From Vitis vinifera (lineage: Eukaryota > Streptophyta > Magnoliopsida > Vitales > Vitaceae): DNA of 64,000 nucleotides. Made by a program: the position numbers and the translations under genes. The notes beneath the pieces are model-generated. The model was not told the origin of the DNA. It made no database searches and saw only the letters and a list, made by a program, of their open reading frames with translations. Location: contig NC_081810.1 of assembly GCF_030704535.1 (NCBI RefSeq), positions 8,938,501 to 9,002,500 of the forward strand. Reading direction: 5' to 3'. Below, one piece after another: positions 12,994 to 22,465 of this stretch; the first letter of the stretch is position 1, and each line of letters opens with the position of its first letter.

Positions 12994-13620
12994 GCTCCTT
13001 CCAGCACAGTACACGTCTGTGCACACGCGTTCTCCCTTTCTTTTTTTTTTTTCTTTCTTTTTTTTTTTTTAACATTTTCTAATCTCTTCAACCACAAATA
13101 ACAATATATTTATTTATTTATTTTTATATAAAATTAACCCTAACCTAAAATCAAAACCTTCCAAGGAAATTTTTTTTTTTTCTAATAAAACTTAAGATCT
13201 CCCAAATTCCAATACTAAAATCAAAATCTTAGATTTTCACTATTTGATATTAAAACGAATTAAAAAAAAAATAATCTAACCCTAATCTAGATTTGGGGTT
13301 TTCCAAAAAAATATATCTAATGTGTTTGAAATTAATCAATAAATCTAAAATATTAAACTAGGGGTTAGAATCTTACCTATAGAGATCTGTTCTTCAACCC
13401 TGAAATCTGACTCCAACTTTACGTTCTCTGGAATTCTGCGAACAGGAACTCTATTCAGAAAAGAAAGGAAAGAATAAAATTTCTAATTTATACCTAGGGT
13501 ATTTATTAGTAAAATTACACTTTTACCCCTCTTCCACTTTATTAAATTAATTAATTAACTAATTAAATTATTAATAACAATTTCCTAAATTACCCTTAAA
13601 AGAAATGCCTGGGCGTTACA
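11374..13620. mobile_element. Solo-LTR-like retrotransposon remnant, TSD AAGAC
   Basis: The element begins TGTCACGCCC and ends GGGCGTTACA, so it has TG...CA ends and near-inverted termini, as LTRs do. The five bases before it (11369-11373) and after it (13621-13625) are both AAGAC, a 5-bp target-site duplication. No gag-pol coding is visible in the 2,247 bp. It holds AT microsatellites, a short tandem repeat near 12085-12150 (two copies of 'tcaactattatatcccgtt') and a second internal repeat ('tgtctcgggta' near 12706 and 12876). A solo LTR left by LTR-LTR recombination is the simplest reading. A short non-coding element is the alternative. Confidence 0.8.
12957..12991. repeat. (TA)n microsatellite within the solo LTR
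   Basis: About 17 uninterrupted TA units. A shorter AT run is at about 12847-12866 in the paired internal repeat of the same element. Confidence 0.95.
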
Positions 13621-13625
13621 AAGAC

Positions 13626-14162
13626 AACGAAGTACTCGAATGAGAAATTCAAGTATAAAAAACATGCACATTTGAATAGTAGAAAGATGGTTGTTGGGTT
13701 GTTGCATCTCCAAAGTATACCGAATAGAAACTGGTGCACATGCTCAAGTGGTGACCACATGGACAAGGAGAGCAGTGTGGTAGAAAACTCTAAATCTCAA
13801 AAAGTTGAAAGAAACATAACAACGGCTGCAAGTCAATAATCATGGAGTAAAAATAGAGCACTTGTAAAATGCTTGAAAATTTTCCTTTTTGTTCCTAAAA
13901 ATTATGGATGGATTATAACTAGCCACTTTTATAGATAGAAATAAGATAGACAGCTTTAGAGAGAGGGTCCATATTTCGATATGGTTATTTAAGTTGTAAT
14001 TTTGTGTCATATATTATTATATGATTATAATGAAGATATTTTTTTTTAATAAGTGATTGAGGATTTTTGTCTTATAGTTATGTTTGTTGTGTGAAGACTT
14101 TTCAGTTGTTTCTTATATTATTATTGATTTCTTGCTTTTGAATTTTACGAAAATAAGGTAAA
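13626..14162. other. Spacer between two retroelements
   Basis: No gene or repeat recognised. It probably continues the original host sequence interrupted by the solo LTR at 13620. Confidence 0.4.
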
Positions 14163-14859
14163 ATTATTGTAGACCCCATTTTGGGGCTTTTTTCTATAGG
14201 TTATTTTTGCCAAGTGGAGGTCTATTTTAGAGCCATGTGCTATCCCAAGAAAGGTTGTGGGAGAATCATGCTAGTGGTTTAAGGATGCAATGGGGAAATG
14301 ACACCTATTATGGAATATCCTGAAGGGAGTGAGGCTGTTAGAGAGGAAGTGATTTTGTTGCTGGTTAGAGAGAAGGATGAGGGTATTCTATTTAAGGAGA
14401 GATATTCCTTTAGGCGAGCTGGTTACAGATGGGGTAATGAGGGTAGCTTGGGGAAAAAGAAAAGGAGGGGCAAGATATTTTTTTAGGCTTAGGGGGGTAA
14501 GCCAGAGAAAAAAAGGAAGGAGGATATTTTTCTGGGTGGTTAGAGAGGAGTGGGTGGCTTTGGGGAGCAAGTTTTTTTTTTTTTTTAGGAGTTGCAGGCT
14601 GGTTACAGGAAAAAAGAATGAAGCTTGAGGAAAAAGATAGCTGACAGGAGAGAGTTGAAGCTGAAGAGCAGAGATTTCTAGACTGGTTCTTGGAAAGGAA
14701 AGGGAGCTTAATGACCATTAAATCGAGTTCGAAGAGACACTCCAGGTATGTTCATTGTGAGCTATGTAATTTTATCATTTTGGATGCTATTTTATTGGAT
14801 GTTTTTAGGTCGTTTAAGCACCTTTGCCGCTGATTCTCCCTCTATTTCATTGATTTTTC

Positions 14860-15660
14860 ATTTGGCGTTCAAAGTCGTTGTTCATTTTAGTTCGACGTTC
14901 AGAGTCATACCTTCAATTCGGTGTTCAGAGCCGCATTTTCATTTCAACATCCAGAGCCATCACATTTTTCGCTTGGCGTTCAAAGCCGTTTTTTCCATTT
15001 GGCGTTTAGAGCCATGTCTTTAGTTCAACATTCAGAGCCGCATCTTCAGTTTGGCGTTCAGAGTCGTCGTTTGTCTTTAGCTTAATATCCAGATCCATCG
15101 CATCTTCTTTTGGTTTGGCATTTAGAGCCACATCTTCAGTTTAGCGTGTAGAGCCACATTTTTAGTTTGGAGTTTAGAGCCGCATCTTCAATTTTATGTT
15201 CAGAGTCGTGTTTTCTATTTGGTGTTCAGAGCCATGTTTTTAGTTCGACACTTAGAGTCATCATGTCTTTCTTTCGTTCAACATCTAGATCCATCGCATC
15301 TTCATTTCAGTGTTCAGAGCCACAATTTTAGTTTGGCGTTCATAGCTATCATTTGGCCTTAGTTCGGTGTTCAAAGCCGCATTTTCAGTTTGGCATTCAT
15401 AGTCGCATTTTCATTTTGACGTCTAGAGCCATCGCATTTTTAGTTTAGCGTTTAGAGCCACACCTTCAGCTCGATGTTTATAGCCACATTTTCCGTTTGG
15501 CATTTATAGAGTCGTTTTTCATACCCATTCATGCATTTTGAGTCACCATCTTTCTTAGTTTTGGCATTCAGAGCCGTTGTACATATTCATTCAGGCACTT
15601 AAAGTCACCATCTTTCCTTGTTTTTGACGTTCAGAGTCATTTCTCCTCAATCGTATCATT
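14860..15660. repeat. Minisatellite with core GCGTTCAGAGCC (first array)
   Basis: A degenerate tandem array has a period of about 26 bp. The typical unit alternates 'tttggcgttcagagcc' with 'acatcttcag'. Variants change GCG to GTG or ACA and CC to TC. The array lies between the LTR-like start and the unique part of the internal region. Confidence 0.9.
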
Positions 15661-16619
15661 CAGAGTCATAACTCCTGGCATCCGTATTCACTGGCATTGC
15701 ACATCTTACCTTCATGGGTTTGCACTTGTCCTCATTTTCCTCACCTCGTTACCCTGTGCTTATTGCCTATTCATCATTGTTTTTCCAGATTTCCCTTTCC
15801 ACTGCACGTGACATAGTCCTTTGAGTTCGCAACACATATTTAAGTCATGTTGTTGGACACTTTACATTTAGCATTCTCATGTAGTTCACATAGGGCAGTC
15901 TCCTTTGGATGCATTCGTTTTTGTACTCCAAAGTGGTTCGACCTTTACTCATATTTGATATGATTTTTTGAGTCACTTTTGGAGACGTCTTAGAGAGAGT
16001 CTAAATCCTTAGTGCGACTTCAGGAGTGCTTTGAGAGATCCACTTTACTTTTAGGGTTAAAGCCCTTTTTGGTTCTTCTGTTGGCCTGAACGAGCTTGTG
16101 TCTTGCTCGTGTCCCTTTGGGGGTCTTCTTGGAGAGAGGGATGAGGGTATTCTATTTAAGGAGAGATATTCCTTTAGGCGAGCTGGTTACAGAAGGGGTA
16201 ATGAGGGTGGCTTGGGGAAAAAGAAAAGGAAGGGCAAGATATTTTTTTAGGCTTAGGGGGGTAAGCCAGAGAAAAAAAAGAAGGATGATATTTTTCTGGG
16301 TGGTTAGAGAAGAGTATAGGGTGGCTTTGGGGAGCAAGTTTTTTTTTTGGGAGTTGCAAGCTGGTTACAGGAAAAAAGAATGAAGCTTGAGGAAAAAGAT
16401 AGCTGACAGAAGAGAGTTGAAGCTAAAGAACAGAGATTTCTAGACTGGTTCTTGGAAAGGAAAGAGAGCTCAATGACCATTAAATTGAGTTCGAAGAGAC
16501 ACTTCAGGTATGTTCACTATGAGCTATGTAATTTTATCATTTTGGATGCTATTCTGTTGGATGTTTTTGGGTCATTTAAGCACCTTTGCTGCTGATTCTT
16601 CCTCTGTTTCATTGATTTT

Positions 16620-17460
16620 TCATTTGGCGTTCAGAGTCGTTGTTCATTTTAGTTCGATGTTTAGAGTCATACCTTCAGTTCGGTGTTCAGAGCCGCATTT
16701 TCATTTCGACATCTAGAGCCATCACATTTTTCGCTTGGCGTTTAAAGCCATTTTTTCCATTTGGTGTTTAGAGCCATGTCTTCAGTTCAACATTTAGAGT
16801 CGCATCTTCAGTTTGGCGTTCAGAGTCGTTGTTTGTCTTTAGCTTAATATCCAGATCCATCGCATCTTCTTTCAGTTTGGCGTTCAGAGCCATATCTTCA
16901 GTTTGGCGTTTAGAGCCACATCTTCAGTTTGGCGTGCAGAGCCACATCTTTGGTTTAGAGTTTAGAGTCGCATCTTCAATTTGATGTTCAGAGTCGTGTC
17001 TTCTATTTGGTGTTCAGAGCCATGTTTTCAGTTTGACACTCAGAGTAATCATGTCTTTCTTTCGTTCAACATCTAGATCCATCGCATCTTCATCTCAGCA
17101 TTCAGAGCCACATTTTTAGTTTGGCGTTCATAGTTGTCATTTGTCCTTAGTTCGGTGTTCAAAGCCGCATTTTCAGTTTGGCATTCATAGTCGCATTTTC
17201 ATTTCGACGTCTAGAGCCATCGCATTTTCAGTTTGGTGTTTAGAGCTATTGTTCATTTTAGTTCGACATTCAGAGCCACATTTTCCGTTTGGCATTTGAG
17301 AACTGTTTTTCATACCCATTCATGCATTTTGAGTCACCATCTTTCTCAGTTTTGGCATTCATAGTCGTTGTACATAGTCATTCAGGCACTTAAAGTCACC
17401 ATCTTTCCTTGTTTTTAACGTTCAGAGTCATTTCTCCTCAGTCGTATCATTCAGAGTCAT
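16620..17460. repeat. Minisatellite with core GCGTTCAGAGCC (second array)
   Basis: This is the same array in the second 1.76-kb unit, with the same order of variants, so it arose by duplication of the whole unit and not independently. It differs from the first array by scattered substitutions and small unit changes. Confidence 0.9.
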
Positions 17461-17925
17461 AGCTCCTGGCATTCGTATTCACTGACATTGCACATCTTAC
17501 CTTCATGGGTTTGCACTTGTCCTCATTTTCCTCACCTCGTTACCTTGTGCTTATTGCCTATTCATCATTGCTCTTCCAGATTTCCCTTTCCACTACACGT
17601 GACATAGTCCTTTGAGTTCGCGACACATATTTAAGTCATGTTGTTGGGCACTTTACACTTAGCATTCTCATGTAGTTCACATAGGGCAGTCTCTTTTGGA
17701 CGCATTCGTTCTTGTACTCCAAAGTGGTTCAATCGTTACTCATATTTGATATGGTTTTTCGAGTCACTTTTGGAGACGCCTTAGAGGGAGTCTAAATCCT
17801 TAGTGCGACTTCAGGAGCGCTTTGAGAGATCCACTTTACTTTTAGGGTTAAAGCCCTTTTTGGTTCTTCTGTTGGCTTGAGCGAGCTTGTGTCTTGCTCG
17901 TGTCCCTTTGGGGGTCTTCTTGGTT

Positions 17926-18021
17926 CTTCGGTAGAGCTCACATCATTCCACTCATTATTCACACTTTCTTTTCACTCTAGTGTTCATATTCCTTACATTC
18001 GTGAGCTTTACCGAAGAGGGG
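17926..18021 (+). other. Stem-loop and polypurine tract ahead of the 3' LTR
   Basis: Arms CTTCGGTAGAGCTCAC (17926-17941) and GTGAGCTTTACCGAAG (18001-18016) are complementary at 15 of 16 positions with a 59-nt loop. The right arm runs directly into the purine tract GAAGAGGGG, and the LTR start follows at 18028. A weaker version of the same arrangement flanks the 3' LTR of the minus-strand relative. Confidence 0.65.
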
Positions 18022-19012
18022 CATATTTGTAGACCCCCATTTTGGGGCTCTTTTCTGTAGGTTATTTTTGCCAGGTGGATAGATCTTTTAGAGCTACATG
18101 CTACCCCAAGAGAGGTTATGGAAGAATCATGCTAATGGTTTGAAGATGCAATGGAGAAATGACACTTGTTATGGAATATTCTGAGTAGAGTGAGGTTGTT
18201 AGAGAGGAGGTGATTTTGTTACTGATTAGAGAGAGAGAGGAGGATATTCTGTTGAAGGAGAGATATTCCTTTAAGATAGCTGGTTACAGAGGGGGTAAGA
18301 TATTTTTTTAGGGTTGGGGGGGCAAGCCAGAAAAAAAAATGATATTTTTTTGAGTGGTTAGAGAGGAGTGTAGGGTGGCTTTGGGGAGCAACTTTTTTTT
18401 CTGGGAGTTGCAGGCTGGTTACAGGAAAAGAGAAGGAAGCTTGAGGAAAAAGATAGCTGAGAGGAGAAAGTTGAAGTTGAAGAGCAGAGATTTCTAGATT
18501 GGTTCTCGGAAATGAAAGGGAGCTTAAGGACCATTAAATCGAGTTCGAAGAGACACTCCAGGTATGTTCATTGTGAGCTATGTAATTTTATCATTTTGGA
18601 TGCTATTTTGCTGGATGTTTTTGGGTCGTTTAAGCACCTTTGTCTCTGATTCTCCCTCTGTTTCATTGATTTAGCTTGAAAAACTAATGAAAACCCTTAT
18701 TCTATTCACTTTGGAGCATCTAGAAATAGGGGTTGCATTTTTGCTTTGAATTTGTTTATGTTTTTTTCCACCAGCATGAGCCCATTGATTGATCCTGAGA
18801 TGTGGTTTCATTAGGTTTCTATTTCTCATGTTTTGTTACCTTCCTCCTTCTTATGTTTTTTTCTTCCACCATTTGTTCTTACTCATTTTTCCTAGTTTTA
18901 TGGTAAATGTTTCACAAATGTTGTATATGGGTTGAGATTTTTTTTAGGCGGACAAAAATGGATAAGTTCTGTGCCAGAGAAAAGTAAAAGGGGATGCCAA
19001 TGCTAAGAGCAG

Positions 19013-19284
19013 GTGAGTATGGAGGAAGAGAGGCTCACGATTAGAGACTTTGTGATTTCTGTCGAGGCTCACATCAAGGAGGGAGATACTTTTTATTTGG
19101 TCACTCAAAAATGGTGGCTACAATGGTTGGAGTATGTGAACCAAGACCTGACAAATAACATAGACGTATCAATTTTGTCAGAGTATTGTGATTCAGTTAG
19201 CTCTAGTGATGTGAAGAGGCCTTCTGTTATTGATAATTCTGACTTGGTGTATGGCATGACATCTAAGGTCCACGATGGGAATTG
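19013..19284 (+). pseudogene. Captured fragment: ubiquitin-specific protease (UBP5-like), DUSP domain start
   Basis: The frame reads EEERLTIRDFVISVEAHIKE then GDTFYLVTQKWWLQWLEYVN, followed by CDSVSSS and IDNSDLVY. This is the N-terminal DUSP region of plant UBP5-type deubiquitinases, where GDTFYL(I/V)TQ-WW is highly conserved. Only about 90 codons are present and the peptidase Cys and His boxes are absent. The frame stays open to a TGA at the fragment end. It is the first piece of the mosaic and is followed directly by the RHM piece. Confidence 0.75.
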
Positions 19285-19286
19285 AG

Positions 19287-19440
19287 TGTCACGATTGTCA
19301 AGGGGAATATTAGTAGTGCTGGCTTTGTCAACTTCCTTCTCATCACTAAGTCCATTGATGCAATAATGCACCTTGCAGCCCAGACTCATGTCAACAACTC
19401 CTCTGATGAAGTCTATGGAGAAACAAATGAAAACGACCCC
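19287..19440 (+). pseudogene. Captured fragment: UDP-rhamnose synthase (RHM) dehydratase domain
   Basis: Translation gives IVKGNISSAGFVNFLLITKS, IDAIMHLAAQTHVNNS, then DEVYGETNEND. These are two conserved blocks of the NDP-sugar 4,6-dehydratase domain of plant RHM proteins (AAQTHVDNS and STDEVYGET), normally separated by a few dozen residues and here fused directly. The piece is about 50 codons, lacks the NAD-binding GxxGxxG start, and ends in unrelated sequence. It has no start codon of its own. Confidence 0.72.
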
Positions 19441-19444
19441 CTGT

Positions 19445-19630
19445 ATCAGTAACAACATTGTCATTATAGAACCTGTAAAGAGTAACCGTACACCCATTGT
19501 AGAGACTTTGCACAACGCCAAGATATGCCATTTTGGAACGACCCAATCATGCGGCGAAATCGACGAGAATCAGTTGCAGCCCCAGGTTTCTAAATATGAA
19601 AGCGAAATCGTGGAAGAAAAGTCATTTTTG
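19445..19630 (+). other. Unassigned segment of the mosaic
   Basis: This segment lies between the RHM-like and kinase-like pieces. Its composition is exon-like, with more GC than the spacers, but no reading frame gave a family I recognise. It may be one or two further captured fragments. Confidence 0.3.
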
Positions 19631-19639
19631 TCAACGAAA

Positions 19640-19790
19640 TCTCCGGAGTTGAAGCGAACGAATGGCAGAGCGATGCAATTCGAGGGTGTCAGAGGATATA
19701 TGTTGCCGGAATTCCAATCCATCGAAGTGGTGACACATCAATCAGATGTGTACGCCTTCGAAGTTGTGATCATAGGAATTTGGGCTGCTC
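19640..19790 (+). pseudogene. Captured fragment: receptor-like kinase subdomains VIII-IX
   Basis: The frame reads FEGVRGYMLPEFQSIEVVTH then QSDVYAFEVVIIGIW. It matches the activation segment end (GY-APE) and subdomain IX (SDVYAFGV) of plant receptor-like kinases. The conserved Gly after SDVYAF is Glu here, and no catalytic core is present. The open frame from 19373 to 19834 crosses several unrelated pieces and is not a gene. Confidence 0.6.
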
Positions 19791-20039
19791 TGCTATTCAG
19801 CCTAGCCAACCTTGTTTTGTACCAGATAATGTAGTTTCCCATGCATTCAACAGTTACTATCAGCAAAATGGAGCTTCTAACATCCAGCCTTGATGTGGGA
19901 CTAACAACAAATCAAGCTACAGGGGATTCATCATCATGCCATTTGCCTTGACTATTGCTTTTTGGTTACCATTTGAGAACCATTTATAAGATAATATTGC
20001 AGCCATGGTTCGTCAGTGTGTTCGAAACATGATTTTCTC

Positions 20040-20700
20040 AATGCATAAGTTCCCCATGCCCTTGTCTCCACTGTCAAAACCACTCCATCTCATCACCTTT
20101 CCACCCTTCATACTCCACCATACCTAGTGTCAAGACCCATCATACCCCTTAAACCCATTTATCTCACTATATTCCACTACCCATCCCACTAATCATATCC
20201 CATATCTTCCATGCCCATTAACGTGCCCACCATCCAACTCATTTCCATCATTCCCCACGTGTATGAAGACCAAAACGCATGGCCACCTTCATATTTTTTT
20301 TCTATCCTACATACCTATAGACCTTATTCATCGAACCTACCATCATCTGACCTACCTCCCATTCATTCCCATTACTTCCCGCTTGCATGAACCTTTCTAC
20401 GCGGGGCCACTCTCATTTCCCCACCTCCACATACCATCTTACCCATCACTATGCCTTCCCAACTTTCACACTTCACCATACCCAACTCATCACCACCCTC
20501 ATCTCTCTCTACATCCTCATACTCACTACCACCGAACCCATTTTCTCTCACTAACTCGTTCACCACCCATTTCCTACCTATTTATCTCTCAACACCCACA
20601 AAACCCATTCTCTTACTACATTTCCAATACCCATTCCACCAACCCTTCCCTATACCCATTTTTCTCATGGCACCACCCATTCCAACCTACTGTTATCTTC
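20040..20700 (+). other. C-rich, G-poor low-complexity block
   Basis: The plus strand is strongly C-rich and G-poor, with repeated 'acccat', 'caccac' and 'cccatt' words. The skew keeps a 167-codon frame open at 20263-20766 (His, Pro, Ser and Thr rich) that has no recognisable domain. It is better explained by composition than by coding. Confidence 0.5.
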
Positions 20701-20721
20701 ATTGCTGAGGTTGATACCTTT

Positions 20722-20870
20722 TGGGTCAGTGTGAGACAACAAACCATGAAACAATGGCAAACATGAAAACTGAGTTTAGGAATTTATTGGAAGGTTTTAC
20801 CATTGATCATAATGCAAGGGTGATGGTCCTTGCTGCTGCTAATCATCCATTAGAATTCGATGAAACAATT
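20722..20870 (+). pseudogene. Captured fragment: AAA ATPase of the MSP1/ATAD1 type
   Basis: The frame reads ETTNHETMANMKTEFRNLLE, then GFTIDHNARVMVLAAANHPL, then EFDETI. This is the segment leading to sensor 1 of the plant ATAD1/MSP1-like AAA ATPases, where VMVLAATNRP-ELDEAI is conserved. Thr-Asn-Arg-Pro is changed to Ala-Asn-His-Pro. The Walker A and B motifs are absent. The following codons to 20905 are unassigned. Confidence 0.75.
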
Positions 20871-20906
20871 TGGATGATGACATGGACGACTGAAGAGAAT
20901 AAGCAT

Positions 20907-21115
20907 GGGATTCCGCTTAAGACACAGGAGCTCTAAGCGTTTGTGCTTCTGACTCGATATTTGGATTTGTTCGCAGCTTCCTCTCTGTCTATAACACTGT
21001 AGTTAAGTTGATATCCATTAGGAACTCTTAAACGATTGTGTGGTGCACAAGGATGCATTGAACTGTGAAATGGTCACATGATGAACAACTCAACACCCCA
21101 CGTCGATATTCTAGA
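20907..21115 (+). pseudogene. Captured fragment: ER lumen protein-retaining receptor (ERD2)
   Basis: The frame reads GIPLKTQEL, stop, then AFVLLTRYLDLF. After a one-base frame change it continues FLSVYNTVVKLISI, TIVWCTRMH and DEQLNTPRRY. This is the TM2-TM3 part of the KDEL receptor (LKTQELYALVF-TRYLDLF and SLYNT-MK). Three in-frame stops and one frameshift make it clearly dead. No introns interrupt it. Confidence 0.78.
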
Positions 21116-21243
21116 AATGTCTCGTGATTGATGAAACCCTAGGGTCCCAACCCCGTCTCCTTCCAACTTTAACTGGGTTTATCCTCTCTTCTATTCTCCT
21201 TTTCCAATGTCTTTCATAAACCTTTTATTCTTATATCTCTCCA

Positions 21244-21548
21244 ACAACTGTGGCATGCTCCACTATATATCTGGTGACCAGTTCAAAATACAAGTGGTTA
21301 TCAGAAGACCCAATGGAGTTGGTCAGCAACTTGGGATTGAGCGCTCACAACGCCTTGAATCATATTTTCAATCAATACCTAGAATCCAAATTGTGGCGTG
21401 CTTAACCCCTTACAGTGCCAAGGGCTTGATAAAAGCTGCAATCCGGAGTGAGAACCCAATGATTTTTTTTTTTAGCATGTTTTGCTTTACGATCTCAAGA
21501 AGAGGATTCCAGATGAAAAGTATGTGTTATCATTTAAGGAAGCCCAGA
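21244..21548 (+). pseudogene. Captured fragment: pyruvate dehydrogenase E1 beta subunit
   Basis: The frame reads [60 protein letters not shown], then [10 protein letters not shown]. After a frameshift at a T-run (near 21462-21472) it resumes as [18 protein letters not shown]. This is the transketolase pyrimidine-binding part of chloroplast-type PDH E1 beta. About 100 codons are present as one intron-free block. The reaction centre and the C-terminal domain are missing. Confidence 0.82.
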
Positions 21549-21645
21549 AGAGACTCGCAGCCCAAATAGCTTCCAATGTCTACTATCATGTGGTCAATTC
21601 TCTTGGAAATGGAACCTGGGATCCAAAAAACTCTAGGAGGGGTTG

Positions 21646-21720
21646 AGAAAGATTGAAGACAATAATACTTTGGTTTTCCATGTTAACATTTGCCCTGACA
21701 AGAAGAAGATAAAGGACAGG
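21646..21720 (+). pseudogene. Captured fragment: ribosomal protein L23a (uL23)
   Basis: About 25 codons read RKIEDNNTLVFHVNICPDKK then KIKDR. They match the conserved KIEDNNTLVFIVD-RADKKKIKDA block of plant RPL23a, with three or four substitutions. The piece is short, so the call rests on this one continuous block. Confidence 0.65.
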
Positions 21721-21837
21721 CCTTAGATCACAGAAATGGATCACCTCATGCTGGAGTATCAGGCTTTGGGGTATTTGTTGAAGGATGAAGTCTGCATAAA
21801 ACTGGAATTGCGTGTTGTGATGGCACTTCGTGAGCAT
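21721..21837 (+). other. Unassigned segment of the mosaic (possibly another captured exon)
   Basis: A frame reads ITEMDHLMLEYQALGYLLKD then [21 protein letters not shown] cannot place it in a family. It lies between the RPL23a and POB1 pieces and runs in the same direction. Confidence 0.3.
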
Positions 21838-22270
21838 AAAGGAAACGAGATTTCTTAAAGCTGGCCATAGCTTTGATTCATCTTGGGGAATGGATTGTTC
21901 TACCGTTCTTAAGTTAGTGTTGTCCAGTGATGATCTCCAGTTTGTTTCTGAGGATGCTGCTTATGGTTTTGTACTAAAGTGGACCCAAATCCATTACCCA
22001 AAACTAGAGGACAGACGAGAAATCCTAGTTTCCCGCCTTGATCGCCTTATTCGTTTCCCATACATGACCTGTCGAAAGCTGAAGAAGGTTTTGATTTGAA
22101 ATGACTTTGATACTGAACTTGCATTGAAAGTCATGTTAGAGATTCTTTCTTTTTAAGGCTGAAGCACCATACAGGTAACGTTTCCTTGCCGCAGAGGAGG
22201 TTAATTCATCCCATCGTTGTTTTGTGGAGAAGGCTTACAAGTACCTTCCAATCAAGGTGGTGGAGTTTGA
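21838..22270 (+). pseudogene. Captured fragment: BTB/POZ-BACK protein of the POB1/LRB type
   Basis: The frame reads [19 protein letters not shown], then [40 protein letters not shown] and [13 protein letters not shown], followed after small lesions by FFKAEAPYR and [20 protein letters not shown]. These are the start of the BTB domain joined to the BACK domain of plant POB1/LRB proteins (CUL3 substrate adaptors). The whole central BTB domain is missing at a clean join near 21917. Stops and frameshifts occur after 22097. Confidence 0.88.
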
Positions 22271-22284
22271 ACGGCCCCGTCATC

Positions 22285-22465
22285 AGTTTGTTGGGTATTT
22301 GGTCTCCACTGGTCAACCTGTTAGGGATTACATTAACTCAGTTGTGAGACATGTTCTCCTCAGATAGGGTGCCCTTAGTATCATGATCAAGATCATTATT
22401 CGACCGGGATCCCAAGGGTGAGCAGGGCCCCATAACGCCATTGTCTGATCCGATGACTATTCAAG
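22285..22465 (+). pseudogene. Captured fragment: 40S ribosomal protein S3 (uS3) C-terminal part
   Basis: The frame reads [21 protein letters not shown], stop, then GALSIMIKI, a decayed RPG-QG-AGP stretch and SDD. It matches [39 protein letters not shown] of plant RPS3, with at least two stops. It is joined directly to the POB1 piece. It is intron-free across the block. Confidence 0.85.

Larger units (their letters stand above)
14377..17924 (+). repeat. Two tandem 1.76-kb units inside the chimeric element
   Basis: Unit 1 (about 14377-16140) and unit 2 (about 16141-17924) are close copies at an offset of 1,764 bp. Each starts 'atgagggtattctatttaag', passes through a minisatellite and ends near 'ctttgggggtcttcttgg'. 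A third, partial copy of the unit start lies at about 18234-18672 in the downstream LTR. Open frames in this region (for example 14377-14628 and 16096-16383) repeat between units and are not genes. Confidence 0.9.

Noticed and set aside
14298-16383. Open frames rich in Arg, Lys and Phe in the tandem units
   Set aside because: They occur in repeated non-coding sequence, duplicate with the 1.76-kb unit and show no domain.
19373-19834. 153-codon open frame as a real gene
   Set aside because: It runs through the joined RHM, unassigned and kinase pieces in one frame only by chance. The RHM piece is in another frame.
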